64,000 nt of DNA from Sphingorhabdus sp. M41 (GCF_001586275.1 NZ_CP014545.1:1824501-1888500), one strand, 5' to 3'. Positions 30,335-39,754 are shown, numbered from the stretch's first letter. Translations and numbers: made by a program. The notes: generated by a model not told the origin, from the letters alone.

Positions 30335-32427
30335 GCGGCCCTTTCGTCTGCTGAAATTTTTTCCGGTAAATGTTTTGCAAGCGGCAGGATCAACGTGAAT
30401 CGACTGCCCACGCCTTCCGTGCTCTCCACTTCCAAACGACCGTTCATCGCTCGCGCCAATTCGCGCGCTTCATAGGCCCCGATCCCGAAGCCACCTTCCT
30501 TGCTGGAGGCAAATGGCTTGAAAAGCTGGCTGCGGATAAACTCGTTCGACATGCCCGTTCCCTGATCACAGACTTCAATGGCGACGCTCAAATCTCTGCG
30601 CCGCGCGTTGATGGTTATCGACTGATCTTCGGTGCTGGCATCGATCGCATTCTGGATCAAATGCCCCAATATCTGATCCACTCGTGCGGGATCAGCAAAA
30701 ACCGTCAGATCTTCAACCCAGTTGCTTTCCAGGTGATGCAGTAGCCGTTTTTTCTCGATGGTGGACTGGATCAGGGCTCCGACTTTTACAGCCTTCGGCT
30801 CTTCGGGATGGGACTTGTTATGCTGCGACAGACGTTCGAGCAGGCCGTTCATCTTGACCGTTGAATCCTGCAGCGTCTCGATCATGTCGGCCTGAAATTC
30901 AGGATTATCCGCGTGGCGCTTGGCATTGCCGGCAAGCAGGCTGAGCTGGCTGACCAGATTTTTGATGTCATGCATGATGAACGCCATGCGGCGATTGAAT
31001 TCGTCAAATCTTTGGACTTCGGACAGGGATTCCTGACTGCGAGACTCGGCGAGGTAACTGGCCACCTGACGGCCGACTACGCGGAGCATATCCAGATCTT
31101 CCCAATCGAGCGTTCGGTTAATCCGCGGTCGAGCAAGCAGCATCAATCCGGCAAGCCGGTCGAAATGAACCAGCGGCACCCCTACCCAAATCCGGTCATC
31201 ATGGTTCATCCAGTCCGGAATAGCGGTTGCATCGCATTTGTCGTCCTGACCGGCACGAAGCGTATCAAATTCCACGATATGGCTGGTCTCTTCGAAAAAA
31301 GCGGTGGTCCGGTTCGTGCACGCGCGCGTTGGGACCTCGATCGAGGACCAGTTCCAGCGAGATTGCAGCACCAGTTGACCGGAATCGTCCGGCACCAGCA
31401 AAATGCCGGCTGGCGAGTCCGTTATGTCGGCGATTGCCTTTATCACCCGTTCGTGGAACGGCGCGCTGCCCGCACCGGGGCGACCAACGGTATCGGTAAA
31501 GCGGATCCATTCCGACCGATAGTCATAGCGGTGCTGGAAGAAATTCTTCGCCAACTTGACTTTCAGCCAGGCGCGGAACCGTCCAGAGGGCAGCAGCAGC
31601 AGAGCGCCGATGGACGTACCAAACAGAAAGCTGATCTGGGCTAGGCGCGCATAGTCACCGCCTATGATCTGCAGCGCCGTCGCGATCACCACCATCATCA
31701 GGAGATAGCTGCCGATCGCGACAAGCGACAGCGAACGGAAGGCCACACTGCGCGACAGCTTCAGGTTCCATTCCGTATTGCGCAACGCGGCCAAAGCGAG
31801 AATGGGCGCAATTACCGCCATCATCGGCCCGCGCATGGCGTGCAGTTCCACCGGGGTTTGCTGGGTCAGATATGTAATCGTGAAAAGATTGAGATCAAAT
31901 GTCCAGATTGCCGCCAGCGAAGCCATTGGCAGCCGGATGCCCCAACGGGTTTCCGGCGCGGAAATCGAATAGAGATTGTGCACGAGCACCAGCGCGCCCA
32001 CGGCAAAGATCATCCGCAACACGAGCGATGTATAGAGCGTCACCCCTTCGAGACGCGGGCTTCCTGACAAGGCGGGGAGCAAAGAATCCACAAGCATCTG
32101 CCCGATCAGGACAAAAGCGAGTGCGGCATAGATGGTGTTGACCGTTTTTGGCTCATCGCGCCCCTCCCCGGCCCGGAGCAGGATGAACATGAACGCCAGC
32201 CAGCCACAATTGCGCAAAGTTTCCGCGAACCGGGAAATCGGTGACAAATGTCCTTCAACAGCAATGGAAAGCGCCCAAAAGCTTGTCAGTGCGATGGCGA
32301 TGACCAACCATATTTGCTTGCTATTGCGGTCGACCTTGCGCTGAAATTGCCAGATCGCCAGCGCGCCGAAAAGAGCCGCAGCAATGCCATGACCGAACAG
32401 ACTGATATAATCGAGAAGCGATATCAT
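30331..32427 (-). CDS. prsK: XrtA/PEP-CTERM system membrane histidine kinase
   Basis: 698-residue sensor kinase. About eight N-terminal hydrophobic helices (residues 1-280) are followed by a GAF-like domain (about 300-455), an H-box RMAFIMHDIKNLVSQLSLLAG and a HATPase_c domain (DPARVDQILGHLIQNAIDA, CDQGTGMSNEF, GGFGIGAYEAREL). This is the PrsK layout. The Met at 32427 is chosen because it follows the sugar-transferase stop by 1 bp (TGAGATG); the upstream Met would overlap that gene. It probably phosphorylates PrsR. The signal it senses is unknown. Confidence 0.92.
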   Translation of the reverse strand: MISLLDYISLFGHGIAAALFGALAIWQFQRKVDRNSKQIWLVIAIALTSFWALSIAVEGHLSPISRFAETLRNCGWLAFMFILLRAGEGRDEPKTVNTIYAALAFVLIGQMLVDSLLPALSGSPRLEGVTLYTSLVLRMIFAVGALVLVHNLYSISAPETRWGIRLPMASLAAIWTFDLNLFTITYLTQQTPVELHAMRGPMMAVIAPILALAALRNTEWNLKLSRSVAFRSLSLVAIGSYLLMMVVIATALQIIGGDYARLAQISFLFGTSIGALLLLPSGRFRAWLKVKLAKNFFQHRYDYRSEWIRFTDTVGRPGAGSAPFHERVIKAIADITDSPAGILLVPDDSGQLVLQSRWNWSSIEVPTRACTNRTTAFFEETSHIVEFDTLRAGQDDKCDATAIPDWMNHDDRIWVGVPLVHFDRLAGLMLLARPRINRTLDWEDLDMLRVVGRQVASYLAESRSQESLSEVQRFDEFNRRMAFIMHDIKNLVSQLSLLAGNAKRHADNPEFQADMIETLQDSTVKMNGLLERLSQHNKSHPEEPKAVKVGALIQSTIEKKRLLHHLESNWVEDLTVFADPARVDQILGHLIQNAIDASTEDQSITINARRRDLSVAIEVCDQGTGMSNEFIRSQLFKPFASSKEGGFGIGAYEARELARAMNGRLEVESTEGVGSRFTLILPLAKHLPEKISADERAA

Positions 32428-32428
32428 C

Positions 32429-33817
32429 TCAGCGCGCTCCCTCTGGCCATAATATGACACGGATGGTCTGGAGGATGATCAGCAAGTCCAGAAAGGGTGT
32501 ATAATTTTTAGCATAATATAGATCATATTCCAGCTTGTGCCGCGCGTCTTCGGTCGATGCGCCATAAGGATAGTTGATCTGGGCCCAGCCAGTGATACCC
32601 GGCTTGACGATATGCCGCTCGGCATAAAAAGGCATTTTCGTCTGCAAATCTTCGACAAATTGCGGCCTCTCCGGACGGGGACCGACAAAACTCATCTCGC
32701 CTTTCAACACGCTCCAGGCTTGGGGCAGTTCATCAATCCGGACCTTGCGAATGAGCCTGCCGATACGAGTGACGCGCGGATCATTCTTCGTCGCCCAGAT
32801 CGCTTCTCCTTCTGACTCGGCATCGACGCACATGGATCTAAGTTTGAGGATTTTGAATTTCTGACCGTAGAGGCCGACCCGTTCCTGCTTGAAAAAGGAA
32901 TCGCCCCGGCTTTCCATCTTGATGAGCACTGCAAAGAGCAGAATTATCGGTCCCGTTAAAAGCAGCAAAAGAAAACTGAGAAATATGTCAAAGCCCCGTT
33001 TGAACAGCGTCGACAACCGGCGCCCCGAGGAAAATCCGTCCGAGAAGATGAACCAGCTCGGGTTGACGCTATCCAGATCCACACGTCCGGTTTCGCGCTC
33101 GAGAAAGCTCGACAAGTCATTAACGTGGACGCCGGTCGTCTTGATCGTCAGCAGATCGGCGACCGGAAGGGAGTTGCGCCGTTCTTCGAGCGCCAGAACC
33201 ACTTCGCTAACTTCCAGATCAATGACATGTTGCGGCAGATTGGCAATATCAGGACGCAGCACCGCGCCGTCGATCAGGCTCGGGCCTTCATTCATGTCGA
33301 CATAGCCGGCGATGATGAAGCCGCTTTCCTGCCGTTTTTCCAGCACGGCAATCCGCCCCGCCCGGGGACCAGCGCCGAGAATTAGCAGACGCCGTTTGAA
33401 GATATCGCTGTCGAGTATAGTGCCCAGCAAAATCCGGATCACCATCAAGAACAGGATTGCCAGGATCATCGCATAGAGCGAATTGGAGCGCCACAACGTG
33501 ATCCCTGGCAGGACAAAGGAGAGCAGAGACAGAAAAATCACACCCAGAGAAATCGCGACCAGAATCCGGGCAGCGGCAAAACGGAGGGATTGCAACGCTT
33601 CGGGGCCATAAACACCGACTGCAATCAGCGCCAGTTGAAGAGCAAGGGCAAAGCTGAAAATCGGTGCCGGTCGGTCGACGATCGACCCGAACGTCATGTC
33701 GATCTGAAACGCGCGCAATATCCAGCCAGCTTCGGCCGCCATCAGCAACAGCATGAAATCGATCAAACCCAGAAAAATAACCGGATAAGGAATATAATGT
33801 TTGAACAATCGGATCAT
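32429..33817 (-). CDS. XrtA/PEP-CTERM system sugar transferase (undecaprenyl-phosphate type)
   Basis: Probable initiating glycosyltransferase that loads the first sugar phosphate on undecaprenyl phosphate for exopolysaccharide. 462 residues: four to five N-terminal helices, a central Rossmann-like segment (RRLLILGAGPRAGRIAVL...IAGYVDMNEG) and a C-terminal bacterial sugar transferase domain with FKRGFDIFLSF, SFVGPRPERPQFV and KPGITGWAQINYPYGAS. It matches the group often listed as TIGR03013. It heads the prsK-prsR-prsT unit. The 174-bp region upstream shows no gene. Confidence 0.93.
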   Translation of the reverse strand: MIRLFKHYIPYPVIFLGLIDFMLLLMAAEAGWILRAFQIDMTFGSIVDRPAPIFSFALALQLALIAVGVYGPEALQSLRFAAARILVAISLGVIFLSLLSFVLPGITLWRSNSLYAMILAILFLMVIRILLGTILDSDIFKRRLLILGAGPRAGRIAVLEKRQESGFIIAGYVDMNEGPSLIDGAVLRPDIANLPQHVIDLEVSEVVLALEERRNSLPVADLLTIKTTGVHVNDLSSFLERETGRVDLDSVNPSWFIFSDGFSSGRRLSTLFKRGFDIFLSFLLLLLTGPIILLFAVLIKMESRGDSFFKQERVGLYGQKFKILKLRSMCVDAESEGEAIWATKNDPRVTRIGRLIRKVRIDELPQAWSVLKGEMSFVGPRPERPQFVEDLQTKMPFYAERHIVKPGITGWAQINYPYGASTEDARHKLEYDLYYAKNYTPFLDLLIILQTIRVILWPEGAR

Positions 33818-33991
33818 ATTGCCGGGGTCTTTCCTTGATCCGTCCGGCCCATAAGGAAAAATGGTTATCTGTCGGTAAATTTTACAAAGGATTTCACCGA
33901 ATATCGCGCCATATCGTGAAAATTGTTCAATTTGCCGACAGTTTTGCGCTGCTCAGCATAGCGCGTTAACGCTCCGGCCCAAGGTCAGGAC

Positions 33992-35383
33992 CTAGTCGTT
34001 GACGAAATCAAATGGCGTTAATCCCCGGTCCTGCTCGTCAAATTTCAAGACCCGGCTACGCGGTGGGGCTGACCGCTGCGAACATTGGAGCCTGGTGCAG
34101 GCCGTACAACCCAGACCGATCGCATCAGCATGCTCGATGCTCAGATCTTTGCCGCGCGCATAATATAGAGCAGCGGCAACATCGGCGGAAACGCCCAGTC
34201 CGATGGCGAAGGCCGGAGTGTGGCCACCCGCTCCGGAGCCGATGCCCTGCACCGCTCGAGACAGTGTGAACCATGTCGAGCCGTCTTCCAAGGCCACCAG
34301 TTGAGACCGGATTTCCGCCGGCTGTTCGAACACGCGGTGGATGTCCCAAAGCGGACAGCGATGGGCGCTTTCGACCAGCGGGGCGTTGCTGGCTCCAGCA
34401 TAGCGCTTGGAGATCGTCCCCGATCGATCGATCCGCACCATGAAGAAGGGCAGTCCACGCGATCCGACACGCTGCAAAGTGGTCAGACGATGGGCAACCT
34501 GCTCGAACCCGGCGCCGAAACGACGCTGGAGCAGCTGGATGCGATAGCCGCTTTGCTCGCATGCTTTCAAAAATCGCTCATAGGGCATCATCAATGCTGC
34601 GGCAAAATAGCCGGACAAGTGGCGGCGGAACAATTTTTCTGCTGCGCGATCGGTAAAATTGCCACCAGACGCCAGCGCATCAATTTGCCCCTTCGCTTCG
34701 ATCTGTCCAAGCAGCAGCGCTGCCTGAAATGTGCGAGAAGCCGGATCAAGCATTTCCGATAGCTGCAACTGCCGGGCGTGAAGATCGAGACGGCGCAGCT
34801 TGTCGGACAACACGGTTTCCGGCAGAATCCGGATCATCAACTGATGTTTTACACGCAGCCGCTCGGCGATCGCGCCATAGAGATCCCCGGCACCAAGCCG
34901 CAGTTCATCAGCCAGTCCCTCGGCCGTTACATCCAGATCGGCGAAATGGTTACGCCACCGCTCGATTTCGCGCCGGACGGCCTGAATCGGATCAGGCGCA
35001 TTGCTCTCGCCGGTTGCGCCGTCTGTCTGTCGTTTGTCAAAAAGGCGTACAAAGGCTTCGGCAGTATTGGGTGCCGCGATCAGCCATTCGTCCAGTTCCG
35101 AGCGGTCTATCGACAGGTCTTCGAACAACGGATCGGCCAGTCGCTGCCGAATGGCATCAATCCCCCCGCCCGGTTCCGCTGCGATCAATTGCCTTGGATC
35201 AAAGTCAAACCTCTCCGCCAGCAACAGCATCAAACGCGCGCTTAACGGCCGCTGGTTGCGTTCGATAAGATTGAGATAGCTCGGCGAAATATCCAGCGCC
35301 TCGGCCAGAGCGACCTGCGTCATGGCGGCGCTACGGCGAAGTCGCTTGATTGCAGCGCCGGCAAAAAGTTTCTGATTCGACAT
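33992..35383 (-). CDS. Short-chain fatty acyl transcriptional regulator (ScfR/RamB-like)
   Basis: 463-residue regulator. Residues 9-62 form an XRE HTH (AIKRLRRSAAMTQVALAEAL, SPSYLNLIERNQRPLS). The middle contains an ImmA/IrrE-like region (FRHLSGYFAAALMMPYERFLKACEQ here reads RRHLSGYFAA). The C-terminus is DUF2083-like with CTACTRLQCSQRS, possibly sensing an acyl-CoA or metal. Members control acetate, propionate or glyoxylate metabolism. A perfect 16-bp palindrome lies 11 bp upstream of its start, so it probably represses itself. Regulated genes are not evident here; the neighbouring divergent gene is a hypothetical. Confidence 0.88.
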   Translation of the reverse strand: MSNQKLFAGAAIKRLRRSAAMTQVALAEALDISPSYLNLIERNQRPLSARLMLLLAERFDFDPRQLIAAEPGGGIDAIRQRLADPLFEDLSIDRSELDEWLIAAPNTAEAFVRLFDKRQTDGATGESNAPDPIQAVRREIERWRNHFADLDVTAEGLADELRLGAGDLYGAIAERLRVKHQLMIRILPETVLSDKLRRLDLHARQLQLSEMLDPASRTFQAALLLGQIEAKGQIDALASGGNFTDRAAEKLFRRHLSGYFAAALMMPYERFLKACEQSGYRIQLLQRRFGAGFEQVAHRLTTLQRVGSRGLPFFMVRIDRSGTISKRYAGASNAPLVESAHRCPLWDIHRVFEQPAEIRSQLVALEDGSTWFTLSRAVQGIGSGAGGHTPAFAIGLGVSADVAAALYYARGKDLSIEHADAIGLGCTACTRLQCSQRSAPPRSRVLKFDEQDRGLTPFDFVND

Positions 35384-35393
35384 TCCGACCCTA

Positions 35394-35409
35394 TGTAAAT
35401 ATATTTACA
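35394..35409. promoter_or_regulatory. Perfect palindrome TGTAAATATATTTACA, operator candidate
   Basis: Perfect 16-bp palindrome 11 bp upstream of the ScfR-like gene. A second TGTAAATA occurs at 35511-35518, 60 bp before the divergent gene at 35578. AT-rich palindromes of this kind suit an XRE-family dimer. Autoregulation is inferred from position; the rest of the 194-bp gap shows no gene. Confidence 0.6.
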
Positions 35410-35577
35410 GAATTACAAGGTCCATTGCCTATACATACGTGGTTATTCGCAACTGGCCTAGCTTCGATCTGAGCCTATCAACCAAGATTCGATCCGCCTC
35501 GATACCGGTTTGTAAATATTTCTTAACCACACCGGTCTAATTCGCTTTGGCTATACGAACGAAACCGGTGCAATCAT

Positions 35578-36000
35578 ATGATCAAAGAAACCCTCCTGTT
35601 TGTCGCTGCCAGCGGGATGTTGATCTATTTCATTTCGCCGTCTGATGAACCGCCCGAAGTTCAACCGGTTGAGATAGAGGTGCAAAAACCAGTCGAATCC
35701 TCTGTCCAAACGTCGGATGACAACTGGGATTATGACGAAGGGGACGAAGCGGAGGGCGACGATGATTTCGTCTTTGGCGACCCGATGATCAGTCTTGACG
35801 ACAATGATGGCGAAATATCCTCGGACGACGTCAATGCCCCCTATGGCCAGCAACAATCGGGCAGCAAGGCAAACAGTGGCGGGGCGTTCGCTGGCAACCG
35901 CGAGCCAGCAACGTCAGCCAACCCCCGACCCGGCGAAAGAGGCAGCATCGAAAATCCGATCGAGTTTAAATCCGGCGGTTCGTTTGGGCCCGAAGGCTAA
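35578..36000 (+). CDS. Membrane-anchored acidic low-complexity protein, unknown function
   Basis: 140 residues. The N-terminal helix ETLLFVAASGMLIYFI is either a signal anchor or signal peptide without an obvious cleavage site. The rest is disordered-looking: DDNWDYDEGDEAEGDDDFVF is strongly acidic, followed by Gly/Ser/Asn-rich sequence ending in SGGSFGPEG. I do not recognise the family. It is divergent from the ScfR-like regulator and may share its operator region. It could be a periplasmic cation-binding or spacer protein, but that is a guess. Confidence 0.7.
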   Translation: MIKETLLFVAASGMLIYFISPSDEPPEVQPVEIEVQKPVESSVQTSDDNWDYDEGDEAEGDDDFVFGDPMISLDDNDGEISSDDVNAPYGQQQSGSKANSGGAFAGNREPATSANPRPGERGSIENPIEFKSGGSFGPEG

Positions 36001-36116
36001 TAATCGCGATTCAGGACTATATCCCGTCGGCACGCGCCGTTCGTAGAATTCTTGACCGCATCTGAACCTCAATATCGATCAATAGCATGCGACTTGTTCG
36101 CAATAGGGTTCACTCT

Positions 36117-36482
36117 TCAGCCACAACGTTTCAATTGATAGACGTCAGGCGCAATCGTGAAGTCAAACCGCTCCCGATCGATTATAGTGACCGGACCATC
36201 CATCCGGAAACGTCCGCCCGCCTCGCCCGTTTCCTCGTCCACGGCAAGATCGTTGAGACTCAAGACCAGCTCACCTTCCTGCCATGTCCAGGTGCCAACC
36301 AGATCCTCCGAGACAAAATTCCCGCCTGCAATCATCGTCCTGTTGGTCGGCAGCGCGCAGCTTTCATCGACAAAGGCCCAGCGTCCCTCAAAATAGCCGG
36401 CCCCCACTCCATCCGCCTGCTCTGCCGCTAACGCTATCCCCGGTAACGCCAGCGCCGCAAAAAAGAGGCATCGCCCGTCCAT
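36117..36482 (-). CDS. Small secreted protein, unknown function
   Basis: 121 residues with a signal peptide (CLFFAALALPGIALAAE). The mature part reads YFEGRWAFVDESCALP ... VGTWTWQEGELVLSLND ... APDVYQLKRCG, a short beta-rich pattern with one Cys near each end (possible disulfide), resembling lipocalin/META-like secreted folds of alphaproteobacteria. The start ATG abuts the stop of the M20 peptidase (TAG-ATG), so it is translated as second gene of that unit. The function is unknown. Confidence 0.75.
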   Translation of the reverse strand: MDGRCLFFAALALPGIALAAEQADGVGAGYFEGRWAFVDESCALPTNRTMIAGGNFVSEDLVGTWTWQEGELVLSLNDLAVDEETGEAGGRFRMDGPVTIIDRERFDFTIAPDVYQLKRCG

Positions 36483-37817
36483 CTATTTCTTCATGATCTG
36501 CAAGGCCGCAGCGGTCATCGCCTCGGCACCGGTCGTGATCACCTTCTCTGCATCGGGTGCCCAGAACGGACTGTGCAGCGATGGCAATTTGGTGCCTTCG
36601 GTGAGCGATGCCTGATATTCCGCCATCGGCACCCCACCGACCCAGAAAATCATGCTTTTGATATTCTCGTCGGCGCGGCGATAGCGACTGAAATCTTCGC
36701 CGCCCATGACTGGTTTAGACTGCACGACCCGCTCCTTGCCAAAGCGGCTTTCGAACAGATTGGCCATTTCGATCGAGAAATCGGGACTATTATAGGTTGC
36801 CGGAGTGAATTCCGTTTCGCGCAATGTTACAACCGGCATCCTGTCTTCCGGCATGCCAGCAGCAATTGCTTCGCCGCGCGCAATTCTCTTGATCCCGTCT
36901 AGCAGCTTGGCCCGCGTGTCATCGCCGTAGCTGCGCACAGTGAGCAGCAACAGCGCTTCATCGGAAATGATATTATGCTTGGAACCGGCCTGGAAACTGC
37001 CGACGGTAACGACCGCGGGGTCCTGCGGATCGATTTCACGGCTTACCAGTGTCTGCAGCGAACCCACGATGCGACTGGCCAGAACCACCGGATCCTTGGT
37101 CGTATGCGGATAAGCGCCATGGCCGCCAACGCCCTTCACCTGGATATCGACGCTGTCGACATTGGCCAGAGCAAAGCCGGGCGCATAGCCGATATATCCG
37201 GCAGGTGCGCCCGCGGCATCATGAAAGGCGAGCGCATAATCGGGCTTCGGGAAACGGGTATAGAGCCCGTCTTCGAGCATCGCCAGAGCGCCTTCGCCGG
37301 TTTCCTCAGCCGGCTGCAGGATCATGACCAGAGTTCCGGCCCATTCATTTTTGCGTGCAGCGAGTTGCCGGGCCGTGGCGACCCATCCCGTCATATGCGT
37401 ATCATGGCCGCAGGCGTGCATGACGAACGTGTCGTTGCCCTGACGGGTTTTTGCCTGCATCCTCGACGCAAACGCCAGACCGGTTTTCTCCTCGAGCGGC
37501 AGTCCATCCATGTCCGCGCGCAACATTACCGTTGGCCCCTCGCCATTTTCCATGACAGCGACGACGCCGGTCCCGCCGACCTTTTCGGTGACCTTGAAGC
37601 CGAGGCGGCGTGCTTCTGCAGCCAGCTTGGCTGCAGTGCGAACCTCTTCGCCGCTCAGTTCCGGATTGCTGTGCAGGTCCCGGTAAAGATCCATCAGCGA
37701 CGGCAAATCTGCGGCAATAGCATCCTTCAAGCCGTCTGCCTGTGCAGGAGAGGTCATCATGATAGAAGCCGCAGCCAGCAAGCCCAATTTCGTATATTTC
37801 CGCATCATCATCCCCAT
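36483..37817 (-). CDS. Secreted M20 family amidohydrolase (hippurate hydrolase-like)
   Basis: Metal-dependent aminoacylase or carboxypeptidase, 444 residues. A signal peptide (LGLLAAASIMMTSPAQA) implies export. Metal-binding motifs are HACGHDTHMTG and EETGEGALAML, with HDAAGAPAGYIGYAPG and the dimerisation domain GVGGHGAYPHTTKDPV, then GGEDFSRY near the end, all typical of the M20D/IAL-ILR1 group. Several Met codons near the start (MGMMMRK) leave the exact start uncertain by a few codons. It is followed directly by the small secreted protein. Confidence 0.93.
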   Translation of the reverse strand: MGMMMRKYTKLGLLAAASIMMTSPAQADGLKDAIAADLPSLMDLYRDLHSNPELSGEEVRTAAKLAAEARRLGFKVTEKVGGTGVVAVMENGEGPTVMLRADMDGLPLEEKTGLAFASRMQAKTRQGNDTFVMHACGHDTHMTGWVATARQLAARKNEWAGTLVMILQPAEETGEGALAMLEDGLYTRFPKPDYALAFHDAAGAPAGYIGYAPGFALANVDSVDIQVKGVGGHGAYPHTTKDPVVLASRIVGSLQTLVSREIDPQDPAVVTVGSFQAGSKHNIISDEALLLLTVRSYGDDTRAKLLDGIKRIARGEAIAAGMPEDRMPVVTLRETEFTPATYNSPDFSIEMANLFESRFGKERVVQSKPVMGGEDFSRYRRADENIKSMIFWVGGVPMAEYQASLTEGTKLPSLHSPFWAPDAEKVITTGAEAMTAAALQIMKK

Positions 37818-37892
37818 TGTTCTATTGATCCCTGACTAATCCGATTGGACACTCTTGTCAGGTTCAAAATTTCGTCCGGCTCGTGCGCGCCG

Positions 37893-38678
37893 TCACTGCG
37901 CCGTCCAGCCCCCGTCGATCGAGATATTCGCGCCGGTGATCGAGCGGGCTTCGTCCTTGCACAGGAAGATGGCGAGCGCTGCAATCTGGTCGATCTGGAC
38001 AAATTCCTTGGTCGGTTGCGGTGCCAGCAGCACGTCGTTGATCACCTGCTCCCGCGTCAGACCGCGCACTTCCATCGTGTTCGGGATCTGCCCCTCGACC
38101 AGCGGCGTCCACGTATAGCCGGGCGAGATGGTGTTGACCGTGATCCCGTTTGTCGCGACTTCCAGCGCAACCGTCTTGCCGAAGCCGTCAATCGCGTGTT
38201 TCGCCGCATTATAGGCGGACTTGTAAGGGCTCGCGACCTTGCTGTGCATCGAACCGGTGTTGATGATCCGGCCCCAGCCCTTTTCCTTCATCCCGGGCAA
38301 TACTGCCTTGGTGGTGTGGAAGGCGCTGTTCATGATGATGTCCATCACGGCATTCCATTTTTCTTCGGGAAATTCATCGACCGGCGAGACAAACTGGATG
38401 CCGGCATTGTTGATCAATATGTCGATCGTGCCCAACTGCTCTGCGCAATCGGCACACATCTGCCGGATCTCTTCCGGCTTGGTCATGTCGGCGTTGCTGT
38501 AAGCGGCCTTGGCGCCGCTCAGCGTTTCCAGCTCCTGACGTAAAGTTTCAATTTCGCCCGCGTCGCCAAAGCCGTTGATCATCACCGCCGCGCCTTCAGC
38601 CGCCAGCGCCTTCGCGTAGCCGCCGCCAATACCCGATGTGCTACCCGTAATCAGCGCGGTCTTACCCTTTAGAAACAT
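37893..38678 (-). CDS. bdhA: 3-Hydroxybutyrate dehydrogenase (SDR family)
   Basis: NAD-dependent oxidation of D-3-hydroxybutyrate to acetoacetate, in polyhydroxybutyrate turnover or ketone-body use. 261 residues from the Met at 38678, with AGGAG 8 bp upstream; the longer frame from 38801 is not supported. The cofactor motif is TALITGSTSGIGGGYA, then NNAGIQFVSPVDEFP, the Ser/Tyr/Lys set in NTGSMHSKVASPYKSAYNAAKH, and a C-terminal GANISIDGGWTAQ. The specific substrate is from family resemblance. Confidence 0.9.
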   Translation of the reverse strand: MFLKGKTALITGSTSGIGGGYAKALAAEGAAVMINGFGDAGEIETLRQELETLSGAKAAYSNADMTKPEEIRQMCADCAEQLGTIDILINNAGIQFVSPVDEFPEEKWNAVMDIIMNSAFHTTKAVLPGMKEKGWGRIINTGSMHSKVASPYKSAYNAAKHAIDGFGKTVALEVATNGITVNTISPGYTWTPLVEGQIPNTMEVRGLTREQVINDVLLAPQPTKEFVQIDQIAALAIFLCKDEARSITGANISIDGGWTAQ

Positions 38679-38804
38679 GTAAATTCTCCTTTGCCGCGAC
38701 CTTAAAACAGTCGCTCCGGACTGCAATGCTTTTGTAAAAGAAATCAGCGGCGCTTGCGCTTTTCGATGAATCAGGCGAATTGGAACGAGACGAGGAGACA
38801 AGTA

Positions 38805-39713
38805 ATGCGTTTGGACGATCTGGACCCCAGCAAGAATGTTCGTGATCAGGGCCGCGGTGGTGGCCGGAGTTTTGGCGGCGGTGGCGGCGGAGGCCTGGGA
38901 TTGCTCCTGAGCTTTCTGCCAATGTTGCTCGGCCGGAAAATGGGCTGCGGCACGATCCTGCTGATCGGCGGCGCAGCGCTAGCCTTCCTATATTTCAGCG
39001 GCGGCGGCATGCAGCTCGCAGGTGACACCGGCGCGGGCGGATTCCAGTCCGAAAGCTCCGGTGCCAATGTCGCCTGTGACACGCAGGAAGAACTTTTCGC
39101 CTGTCAGGTACTCGCTTCGACCGAGCAGACCTGGGACAAGCTGTTCCAGCAGCAGGGCGAACGCTATCGTCCGACCACCCTCACCTTTTATGACCAGTCC
39201 GGACAATCTGGCTGCGGTGCAGCGCAGGCGGCGATGGGGCCTTTTTACTGCCCGGCGGATCAGGGTGTCTATCTCGACACCAGCTTCTTCCGCGAAATGT
39301 CTACCCGCATGGGTGCAAAGGGTGATTTCGCCCAGGCCTATGTGATTGCGCATGAGGTCGGCCACCATATCCAGAATCTGACCGGTGTCGCCGATCAGGT
39401 CCGCAAGGCCCAGGGCCGTGCCAGCAAGGCCGAAGGCAATGCGCTGCAGGTCCGGATGGAATTGCAAGCGGATTGCTATGCCGGCGTATGGGCGGCGCAA
39501 AATGCCGACCGGATGGAAGCCGGCGATGTCGAGGAAGGCCTGAATGCGGCCCACGCCATTGGCGATGATACGCTGATGCGCGGTGCCGGCCAGCGTCCGG
39601 TGGAGAGCATGTTCACCCACGGGTCGTCCGAGCAACGCATGGCCTGGCTGCGCAAGGGATTGCAGACCGGTAATCCATCCACCTGCGACACTTTTGCACA
39701 AGGCGCCGTCTAG
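38805..39713 (+). CDS. Neutral zinc metallopeptidase, YpfJ family
   Basis: 302 residues from ATG 38805, with GAGGAG 8 bp upstream. A Gly-rich N-terminal region (RGGGRSFGGGGGGGLGLLLS) leads into a single membrane helix (GCGTILLIGGAALAFLYFS). The peptidase domain has the zinc motif AHEVGHHIQNLTG near residue 185 and the third-ligand helix MELQADCYAGVWAAQ. It is divergent from bdhA. Substrates are unknown for this family. A hairpin follows the stop. Confidence 0.92.
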   Translation: MRLDDLDPSKNVRDQGRGGGRSFGGGGGGGLGLLLSFLPMLLGRKMGCGTILLIGGAALAFLYFSGGGMQLAGDTGAGGFQSESSGANVACDTQEELFACQVLASTEQTWDKLFQQQGERYRPTTLTFYDQSGQSGCGAAQAAMGPFYCPADQGVYLDTSFFREMSTRMGAKGDFAQAYVIAHEVGHHIQNLTGVADQVRKAQGRASKAEGNALQVRMELQADCYAGVWAAQNADRMEAGDVEEGLNAAHAIGDDTLMRGAGQRPVESMFTHGSSEQRMAWLRKGLQTGNPSTCDTFAQGAV

Positions 39714-39718
39714 AAATT

Positions 39719-39747
39719 ACGGGCTCCCGCATGGTGCCGGAGCCCGT
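39719..39747. terminator. Hairpin between convergent genes, probable bidirectional terminator
   Basis: ACGGGCTCC (39719-39727) pairs perfectly with GGAGCCCGT (39739-39747) across an 11-nt loop. It lies between the stops of the zinc peptidase and creD. There is no long T tract, so it may pause or protect 3' ends rather than terminate strongly. Confidence 0.65.
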
Positions 39748-39754
39748 CTATCAT

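Noticed and set aside
26942-33817. A PEP-CTERM cargo protein near the prs genes
   Set aside because: No protein here ends in a PEP motif followed by a helix and basic tail; the small secreted proteins at 4884 and 36117 lack it.
33818-33991. Sigma-54 promoter for the PrsK/PrsR block
   Set aside because: No GG-N10-GC pattern with good flanks was found by eye on the minus strand; a search with a matrix could still find a weak one.
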